A stretch of DNA of 38,733 nucleotides from NCBI GenBank assembly GCA_947313855.1, contig CAMZNS010000008.1, forward strand, positions 1 to 38,733, read 5' to 3'. A program made the position numbers and the translations under genes. The notes under the pieces were generated by a model. It was not told where the DNA came from, did not search any database, and saw nothing but the letters and a program-made list of their open reading frames with translations. Position 1 is the first letter of the stretch. Each line of letters starts with the position of its first letter. This DNA is from an uncultured Deferribacteraceae bacterium. Lineage in GTDB: Bacteria > Chrysiogenota > Deferribacteres > CAMZNJ01. Shown in pieces: positions 32,766-38,733 of this stretch.

Positions 32766-34674
32766 AGAGGGACTAAGGTTAAGCAAGAGGGACAGGGACG
32801 ATTGGGGTAACATGTTTGCTTGCACCAGCATGGCAGTGGCAGCATCGCGTAGCACCTGATTGCGTATGAGTAGTGTTGTTTCGGCAGCAATGTCAGCGTC
32901 CACTATCCTTGAGTGTGCAAATATCAAATTTTCACGCATTGTGTCGAGATTGACTGTTGTGTATTGCAGTCGGTTCATTTGTGCCCCAACAGTTGCACGT
33001 GAGCTCCCCATTTTTGTGAGAGCACTGTCTATTTTGGATAACGCGATTTGTGCCTCTTTCTGACTGTAAACGTACGCATCGTTAATTCCTAGCCCAGCTC
33101 CGTCCAGTTGTTTTATGGAGATGCCTATTTGTTGTCCAGCGTTTCCGCCGATTTGCATGTTGGTGCTTTTGTCTGTAAGGTGGATAAATGCGACTGTGTT
33201 GCCACCTTTGAAGGCGATGTTCCCGTTGTTGGCAGTAGCTGTTACGCCTGCGTTTAAAACTTCGATGGTGGTTCCTTGAATGGAGTTGCTGAGGTAGGCT
33301 GAGGCAAGTGTTTCTTGTGCGATGATGTTCCCTGTTCGCATGTCTGAAGTGATAATGCTTACGACTGAATTCAGTTCTTTGATACTTTTGTCGAATCCGA
33401 AGGCGTTGACGATTTCGTCTGATCCAACGATTGCTAGTGTTGAGGATGATCCGAGTAGTGCGGTGCGTAATTGTAGTGTGCCTGTTGTGAAGTGTACCAT
33501 TACTTTGCTGAGATCTTCCAGTCCGTCGTAGTTATTTTTTTTGGTGAGTTCCCCAGGGTCGTACTTTACGGCTATGGTTCCGCCACCGATTTGTGAGTGT
33601 TCCCCCCCGTCGCTATTGATAACGATTACGCCACCGCCGTCTGCTAGGTTTGATCCACTAGTATCCCCTTGTATGCGTACGAGGGTTTTCGATGTTAGGG
33701 CGATGTTGCCACTGATACCAGCCTTTCCAGCTGCGAAAGCGGTTCCTGATTCGAGTTTGAAGTCCACGTCGAAGTTGTTGTTGTTTTGTATTTGGGGGAT
33801 GGTAATTGTGCCGAAGATTGAGTTGAGGTCGCCGTTAGCAGTTCCTTTGGCGAATTCACCGATTTTTATTCCGGGAAGTTTCTTCATATCGTTGCTTACT
33901 TCGTTTTTGAGGTATGTTGCCACGGCAGAGATGAGGAATGTTTCCAGTGCTGTTGTGATAATTTGTTCGTATGTATCTTTGATACCGGAGTCGTCAGTAA
34001 CGTGTATGTTGTAGAAGTCGCCTTTGGTTCCGAAGGTTTGTCCTTCGAGTGTGCCGACGTAGGCGATGTTTTCTTTGTCGCCGGTAACACTTGCGGCGAA
34101 TTCGCCACCTTTGAGACGCATGATATGTGAGGAGTATTGTGCCGATCGTCCGACTGCTGTTGAGATGTCCAGTCGGTAGTCGCCAGCACGAACGTTTGAG
34201 TTGATGATGAGGTTGACTTTGTCGGTTGAAGAGGACCAGAGTGCTGTAGCGTTGCCGTTGAGGAGTTTTTTTGTGTTAAATTCGGTGGCACCGGAGATAC
34301 GATTAATTTCGTTTTTGAGTTGGTTCATCTCTTTTTGCAGTTCGGCACGGTCGGATGTGGTGTAAGTGCCGTTGCCAGACTGAACAGCTAGTTCACGCAT
34401 TCGAAGTAGCATATCGCTAATGGCTCTCATCCCCCCCCTCAGCCGTTTGCAAGAGTGAGATGCCGTCTTGAGCATTGCGAGAAGCCACAGCCGCTCCCAT
34501 GATTTGCGACTGTAGTTTTTTGGAAACAACGAGTCCAGAGGCATCGTCGGAAGCGTGGTTGATACGCATTCCTGACGATAGCCTCTCCATGGACTGTCGT
34601 AACGCAGCTTGTGAGCTGGTTAAGTGATTTTGTACCAAGAAGGCAGTCGGGTTGCTAAAAATCCTTAAAGCCAT
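32763..34674 (-). pseudogene. Flagellin, frameshifted at a G8 tract (possibly phase-variable)
   Basis: The start (ATG 34674, AGGGG upstream) encodes [36 protein letters not shown] and ends wrongly after [12 protein letters not shown]. The rest, in the -1 frame from [18 protein letters not shown], is intact to 32763. The break is at eight G on the coding strand (34431-34438); seven would restore GAG-GGG-GGG-ATG and a 636-residue flagellin. D0/D1 ends match the 34734-37139 gene, and the variable centre differs. The C-terminus, QSSLSLLLNLSPS, is six residues longer than in its paralogues (QSALTLIR), because a 9-bp unit GTCCCTCTT is duplicated at the stop. It lies 59 bases downstream of another flagellin on the same strand and would share its transcript. 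It may be a decayed copy, an off-state variant or a one-base sequencing error. Confidence 0.9.
34431..34438. repeat. C8/G8 homopolymer at the flagellin frameshift
   Basis: Eight C on the plus strand, flanked by CAT and TC. The paralogue 34734-37139 has GAAGGCGGAATG at the same codons and the 15082-17394 gene has GAGGGGAGT, so the long run is specific to this gene. Confidence 0.95.
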
Positions 34675-34701
34675 AGTGAATAACCCCTATTTCACTAGCC
34701 T

Positions 34702-34722
34702 GCAGTATCTTTAGCGTACTGC
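34702..34722. repeat. Inverted repeat between the two tandem flagellins
   Basis: GCAGTA (34702-34707) and TACTGC (34717-34722) with a 9-base loop; no T-run follows on either side. It could reduce read-through or mark RNA processing. Confidence 0.5.
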
Positions 34723-34733
34723 TTCCCTAGCGA

Positions 34734-37139
34734 TTAACGTATGAGTGTCAACGCTGACTGTGGCAATGCGTTTGCTTGTGCCAACATAGCCGTTGCTGCT
34801 TGTTGCAACACTTGGTTACGTGTGAATAGTGTTGTTTCAGCCGCAATATCTGCGTCAACAATCCTTGAGTTAGCGGAAATAAGGTTTTCACGCATGGTGT
34901 CAAGGTTTGTTGTTGTGTACTGCAAGCGGTTAACTTGCGCACCCACGGTAGCACGGGAGCTGTTTACCCTTGTAAGAGCACTGTCGATTTTGGAGATAGC
35001 TTCGCCAGCTTTCTCTTGGTCGTAAACATATGCACTTTCGATACCCAAGGCTTTGCCGTCGAGCTGTGCAACGGAGACGCTAATTGTTTGTCCAGCGTTA
35101 CCACCAATTTGCAGGTTAGTGCGGTTGTCCACAAGGTGGATGGTTGTGGTTTCGTTGCCACCCGTGAAGGATATGACGTTCCCTGCTGCCGATGCACTAA
35201 CACCTGCGTTGAGTACTTCGATTGTTGTGCCCTCTATGGAGTTGCTAAGTCGTGAGAACGATGTAGTTTCGGTGCTGACAACTTTGCCTGTTCCAAGGTT
35301 GGTGGTTGTGGTGTTAATGATGGAGTTTGCTTCAGCGGTGTGTTTGCTGAAGCCGAAGGCGTTAACAAGCTGTTCGCCACCAACGGTTGCGATTGTTGAT
35401 TCGTCTCCGAGGATGGCAGCACGCATGTTGAGCGTACCAGTACTTCCATCAAACAGCACAAGGTTGTTGTTGATTGTTCCTGCACCGGAAACAGATCCTG
35501 CAAGCTCTTGAGTTGCACCCATCTCCATTGTAACGAGGGCTTGTGTTAGTGCTACGTCGAAATCTCTGAGGGTCATGCTATTTTGTGTGTAGACATTTGC
35601 TTGTTGTCCGTTACCGCCGTAAATTGTTAGGGTTTCGATACCGGGTAAAACGTCCACACCGTCGGCATTGATGAAGTTATTGAGCTGACCAAGTCGTGTT
35701 GTGGCAGTTGCCAGCTCTCCACCTTCACGTACTACAACTTGAGCATCGGCACCAGCAGCGGCTGTACTACCAGTAGCACCATTTGAAGTTTCGTTGAAGG
35801 AGATCTGAAGCTTACCGTAGTCGACCTCTCCGGTAGTGCTGTTTAGTACAGTAAAGTGGTACTGAGCGTCGATAGTGTCTTCAACGCCGTCAAGGTTGTC
35901 TTGGAGTCCGAGTTCGCCAGCGCCATAAAATGCAGTAACACTACGTCCAGCGTTGTTTGCTGCAACATTTAGAATAGCATTGCTTCCGGCAGCACTAAGA
36001 GATATGGCACCACCACCATCTTGGAGTGCAGCAATGTCTGCTGTAGCATTGCTTTGTATAGCAACGAGAGCTTTGGTGCCTACAGCAGTGTCGGATGCAG
36101 AGCCCGCAGTAAGAGAGCCCAATCCCACTGTGATGTCGAAGGTTGCTGTTCCAGCGGCATTAGCAAGGGAGATGGTTGCTGTTGCTGTTCCAGCGCCATT
36201 TACGAGAGTTGCTGTTCCTTCAAGAACTTCACCTGTTTTGGCATCAACAAATTTATAATTGAGAGTGGCAATAGTGCTGGTTGCTCCTGTTGTGCCACCA
36301 TCGGTCAAAGCACCAACAGTTACTTCGAGGTAACCAGATCGGTCAACGTCAGCAGGAGTTGCTGATCCGACCATTTCGAAGTTAGAGGATGTTCCCTGAG
36401 CTTTGAAGGTAGATACTGTAGTTGCTCCTCCATTTGCAGTGGCATGTTGCCCTACATTTATGTTGTAAGCATCACCTTTGGTTCCAAAGGTTTGTCCCTC
36501 TAGTGTGCTCACGTAAGCGATGGAGCGTTGGTTGGGAGAAGTTGCTGTGTTTATGCCAGCTGCAAATTCGCCATCTTTAATACGCATGATGTGGGAGGAG
36601 TATTCTGCTGATTTGCCCACGGATGTGGTGATATCGAGTTGGTAGTCCCCCGCCTGTACGTTGGAGTTAACAATAACGTTAACTTTGTCGGAGGATGATG
36701 ACCACAACGCTGTTGAGTCACCGTTGAGTAGTTTTTTGGTGTTGAATTCGGTTGCGACAGTAACGCGGTCAACCTCTTGTTTGAGTTGATCCATCTCTTT
36801 TTGCAGTTCAGCACGGTCGGATGTGGTGTATGTGCCGTTCCCTGCCTGTACAGCAAGTTCACGCATACGAAGGAGCATGTCGCCTACGGCTTTCATTCCG
36901 CCTTCAGCAGTTTGTAGCATGGATATGCCGTCTTGAGCGTTGCGGGCAGCCATTGCGGCACCCATGATTTGTGCTTCGATCTTTTTGGATACAACTAGTC
37001 CTGAAGCGTCATCGGATGCGTTGTTGATCCTCATTCCTGAAGAGAGCCTCTGCATAGACGTGCTGAGAGTTTTCTGTGTATTTGTCAGGCTGTTCTGTGC
37101 AGTAATCGCTGTTGGGTTACTAAAAATCCTTAAAGCCAT
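34734..37139 (-). CDS. Giant flagellin
   Basis: An 801-residue filament protein. N-terminal D0/D1 ([60 protein letters not shown]) and C-terminal D1/D0 (SSRATVGAQVNRLQYTTTNL, ETTLFTRNQVLQQAATAMLA, QANALPQSALTLIR) are complete. A ~450-residue Ala/Gly/Thr-rich beta insert (residues ~190-640) is the variable, surface-exposed part and could be a glycosylation target of the Maf enzyme. The ATG at 37139 was chosen because GGAGG lies seven bases upstream; an ATG at 37154 would overlap it. Transcription probably starts from a sigma-70-type promoter at 37373-37401, and a CsrA-like hairpin covers the ribosome site. It leads into the frameshifted flagellin. Confidence 0.95.
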   Translation of the reverse strand: MALRIFSNPTAITAQNSLTNTQKTLSTSMQRLSSGMRINNASDDASGLVVSKKIEAQIMGAAMAARNAQDGISMLQTAEGGMKAVGDMLLRMRELAVQAGNGTYTTSDRAELQKEMDQLKQEVDRVTVATEFNTKKLLNGDSTALWSSSSDKVNVIVNSNVQAGDYQLDITTSVGKSAEYSSHIMRIKDGEFAAGINTATSPNQRSIAYVSTLEGQTFGTKGDAYNINVGQHATANGGATTVSTFKAQGTSSNFEMVGSATPADVDRSGYLEVTVGALTDGGTTGATSTIATLNYKFVDAKTGEVLEGTATLVNGAGTATATISLANAAGTATFDITVGLGSLTAGSASDTAVGTKALVAIQSNATADIAALQDGGGAISLSAAGSNAILNVAANNAGRSVTAFYGAGELGLQDNLDGVEDTIDAQYHFTVLNSTTGEVDYGKLQISFNETSNGATGSTAAAGADAQVVVREGGELATATTRLGQLNNFINADGVDVLPGIETLTIYGGNGQQANVYTQNSMTLRDFDVALTQALVTMEMGATQELAGSVSGAGTINNNLVLFDGSTGTLNMRAAILGDESTIATVGGEQLVNAFGFSKHTAEANSIINTTTTNLGTGKVVSTETTSFSRLSNSIEGTTIEVLNAGVSASAAGNVISFTGGNETTTIHLVDNRTNLQIGGNAGQTISVSVAQLDGKALGIESAYVYDQEKAGEAISKIDSALTRVNSSRATVGAQVNRLQYTTTNLDTMRENLISANSRIVDADIAAETTLFTRNQVLQQAATAMLAQANALPQSALTLIR

Positions 37140-37142
37140 GTG

Positions 37143-37159
37143 TATAACCTCCATGTTAT
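37143..37159 (-). promoter_or_regulatory. CsrA-like hairpin over the flagellin ribosome site
   Basis: ATAACATGGAGGTTATA on the minus strand: ATAAC and GTTAT pair around a loop that shows GGA, and ACATGGAGGT matches the CsrA consensus ACANGGANGU at every position. GGAGG is also the Shine-Dalgarno. The same 17 bases recur in the divergent flagellin leader. Confidence 0.7.
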
Positions 37160-37372
37160 GTGCTTTGTTAGCACCTCGAAGTTACTTTGGCAAGATAAGT
37201 ATTTAGCGATATTTAAAAAATTGATGGCAAATGGGAAGTAGTTGTGTAGCTAATCCGTCAGCTGATACAAGTACTAGAGATAAACCATAAACCTTTAAAT
37301 AAGGTACTTATGTTGCCTTGAAAGGAACGTCGTGTTGCTTCAAAGCTAGTTTTAAATTCGTCCTACTTAGGG

Positions 37373-37401
37373 ATAATAAGCCGAAGTAAAACAAAAGTCA
37401 A
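37373..37401 (-). promoter_or_regulatory. Sigma-70-type promoter for the 34734-37139 flagellin
   Basis: On the minus strand TTGACT (37401-37396), 17-base spacer, TATTAT (37378-37373): 5/6 matches to each consensus. No sigma-28 box was found for this gene. Confidence 0.75.
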
Positions 37402-37410
37402 CTTTTTTAC

Positions 37411-37437
37411 TAAAGTTTTGTTCACTTCTGCCGATTA
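37411..37437 (+). promoter_or_regulatory. Sigma-28 promoter, distal
   Basis: TAAAGTTT (37411-37418), 11 bases, GCCGATTA (37430-37437), one mismatch from the E. coli FliA consensus. Start of transcription would be near 37445, giving a leader of about 700 bases. Confidence 0.88.
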
Positions 37438-37480
37438 CGTCCTTTCTGTTTGTTGCTTTAGGGCGCAAAAGGTTCATAAA

Positions 37481-37505
37481 AATTATTTCAGAGTTGGAAA
37501 TAATT
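37481..37505. repeat. Inverted repeat after the distal sigma-28 promoter
   Basis: AATTATTTC and GAAATAATT with a 7-base loop, perfect 9-bp arms; it lies in the early leader of the distal transcript. Confidence 0.7.
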
Positions 37506-37598
37506 CCGCCTACGTTGATTCTGTTGTCTTGCGTGGTGTTTGTTCGTGAGTTTCCCCTGCAATAATAAATATTGAAAAAAATATTATGAAAGATGGAG

Positions 37599-37625
37599 TA
37601 AAGTTTTGCTGAGGGTGGGCGATAG
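37599..37625 (+). promoter_or_regulatory. Sigma-28 promoter, proximal
   Basis: TAAAGTTT (37599-37606), 11 bases, GGCGATAG (37618-37625). The leader to the flagellin start would be about 520 bases. Confidence 0.8.
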
Positions 37626-37789
37626 TTGTAGTAGCTTGAAATTTCGCCTTGTTTTGTCTTGTGCGGAAGCTCGGTTATTATTAGCCATAGAGTTAAGCTG
37701 TGTGTGCGGCAATGAGATGCCAGCAGTCACAATACTTGAAAGCCTAGGACTTTGAGCCATGGCAAGGGTATGTTTCTGTTTAATATAAA

Positions 37790-37901
37790 AGTAGGGCGAT
37801 TGACCCTGCTAGGTATTATCTCACTGTGTCGCTTTGGTTCGGACTCCAAGAGATCTGGTCAAGGCTTGGGTGGTATCCACTTGTTCCCTAAAAAACAGGT
37901 G
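37790..37901 (+). ncRNA. Possible structured leader RNA of the plus flagellin
   Basis: Two hairpins: AGTAGGG/CCCTGCT (37790-37796 with 37804-37810, one G-U pair) and CACTTGTT/AACAGGTG (37878-37885 with 37894-37901, one G-U pair). The CCAC of the second can instead pair with GTGG at 37869-37873, so alternative folds are possible. I cannot assign a known family, and no aptamer core was recognised. Confidence 0.3.
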
Positions 37902-38134
37902 CGAAATTAGTCAAATCCCCTTCCTAATCTTTTTGTAGCCCTTAAAATTTAGTCGGACTGTTAAGCATGCTGTTACGCTAACACCATGCATTTAGGTTAA
38001 CAATTCGCCTCTGTTTTGCCATAGCTACTTACTTTGCAACGCTGCGTTCGGCAGGTTTTGCGGGTACCCACCCACATCTTCACCCTAAAACTACTAACTA
38101 TCCTGCTTTTGCCCATGAAATTCAAGGCTCTCGT

Positions 38135-38151
38135 ATAACATGGAGGTTATA
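38135..38151 (+). promoter_or_regulatory. CsrA-like hairpin over the plus flagellin ribosome site
   Basis: The same ATAACATGGAGGTTATA as at 37143-37159, here with a full TATAAC/GTTATA dyad (38134-38151). The ribosome site GGAGG ends seven bases before the ATG at 38154. Confidence 0.7.
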
Positions 38152-38153
38152 TC

Positions 38154-38733
38154 ATGGCATTTAGGATTTACAGCAACCCAACGGCTATTACAGCCCAAAA
38201 CAACTTGACGAAGTCACAAAATATGCTGAGCACATCGATTCAACGACTATCATCTGGACTACGTATTAATAGTGCGGTGGATGATGCTTCCGGCTTGGCA
38301 GTTTCGAAGAAGATTGAAGCACAAATTAACGGGCTAGCAATGGCGAACCGCAACGCACAAGACGGCATATCCATGCTGCAAACTGCTGAAGGTGGCTTGA
38401 AAGCCATCGGCGACATGTTGCTTCGTATGCGTGAGTTGTCCGTGCAGGCTGGTAACGGCACATACACCACGTCCGATCGTGCTGAGCTACAAAAAGAGGT
38501 TGACCAATTGAAACAAGAGGTTAACCGCGTGTCCAGTGCTACCGAGTTCAACACAAAGAAGCTCTTGAATGGTGATGCTACAGCGTTGTGGTCATCATCT
38601 TCCGACCGCCTCGAAGCTATTATTACTGGCGAGGTTGACGAAGGTAACTACCGCGTAGATGTTTCTGCTCAAGGTGGTCAGGGTGCTGTTTACAAGTCTC
38701 ATATTATGCGTTTGTCTGCCGATCAGTTCGCTG
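38154..38733 (+). CDS. Flagellin, N-terminal part (runs off window)
   Basis: The 193 codons seen encode [60 protein letters not shown] and TTSDRAELQKEVDQLKQEVN: D0 and D1 of a flagellin closest to the 34734-37139 gene. The 3' part, including any variable domain, is outside. The start follows the CsrA-like hairpin and GGAGG; sigma-28 promoters drive it from far upstream. Confidence 0.93.
   Translation, partial: MAFRIYSNPTAITAQNNLTKSQNMLSTSIQRLSSGLRINSAVDDASGLAVSKKIEAQINGLAMANRNAQDGISMLQTAEGGLKAIGDMLLRMRELSVQAGNGTYTTSDRAELQKEVDQLKQEVNRVSSATEFNTKKLLNGDATALWSSSSDRLEAIITGEVDEGNYRVDVSAQGGQGAVYKSHIMRLSADQFA

Larger units (their letters stand above)
37140..38153. other. 1-kb intergenic region between divergent flagellins
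   Basis: The stretch carries a sigma-70-type promoter facing the minus flagellin, two sigma-28 promoters facing the plus flagellin, several inverted repeats, and a 17-bp inverted repeat at its two ends. No open frame longer than about ten codons with a ribosome site was found after the promoters. Unlike other gaps here it has no tandem repeats. Confidence 0.8.

Noticed and set aside
37725-37775. c-di-GMP-I riboswitch resemblance (AAAGCC... and GCAAGGG)
   Set aside because: The conserved core, P2/P3 pairing and tetraloop are not found.
37832-37850. tRNA T-arm-like sequence GGTTCGGACTCC
   Set aside because: The T-stem has a mismatch, A58 is absent and no acceptor or anticodon arm can be drawn.
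37660-37940. 6S RNA or other known housekeeping RNA
   Set aside because: No long imperfect rod with a central bubble and no conserved motifs of SRP, RNase P or tmRNA seen.

Overview
The window comes from a flagellated, glycogen-storing bacterium, very probably a diderm. It carries genes for an envelope lipoprotein, an FlgA-type P-ring chaperone, flagellar rod proteins and four flagellin genes. There is no rRNA, tRNA, IS element, phage gene or CRISPR array, so the lineage cannot be fixed. The uppS-type cluster cdsA-dxr-rseP, the flgF-flgG pair and the Maf glycosyltransferase would suit a spirochaete or a Deferribacterota-like lineage; this is inference only.

Layout. Positions 1-19278 are all on the minus strand. 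Read in transcription order they are holB and ricT/PSP1, a giant flagellin with its own sigma-28 promoter, a DUF2292-like small protein overlapping an unrecognised 570-residue protein, a GH13-GDE fusion debranching enzyme, glycogen phosphorylase, glycogen synthase, branching enzyme, an aldo/keto reductase and a RecO-like gene that runs off the window. Positions 19421-32662 are all on the plus strand: an AI-2E family membrane protein, a Sel1-repeat protein, cdsA, dxr, rseP, a Maf-type flagellin glycosyltransferase, a lipoprotein, flgF, flgG, flgA, bioB and ubiX. From 32763 on is a flagellin locus: two minus-strand flagellins in tandem (the downstream one frameshifted at a G8 tract), a 1-kb promoter region, and a divergent plus-strand flagellin cut by the window end.

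Three themes stand out. First, flagellin regulation: near-consensus sigma-28 promoters (17483-17509, 37411-37437, 37599-37625), a sigma-70-type promoter (37373-37401), and Shine-Dalgarno sequences of two flagellins embedded in small hairpins that match the CsrA consensus ACANGGANGU exactly. The glgA Shine-Dalgarno carries a near match, so one carbon-storage/motility regulator could act on both systems. Second, a frameshift at a G8 tract splits one flagellin and looks like a slippage (phase-variation) site. Third, the region is full of short tandem repeats. In-frame arrays insert low-complexity peptides into normally compact housekeeping proteins (RecO-like, GlgB, GDE, the 570-residue protein, HolB, AI-2E, DXR, FlgA), and different repeats sit at many gene boundaries, often over stop codons and once over a start region.
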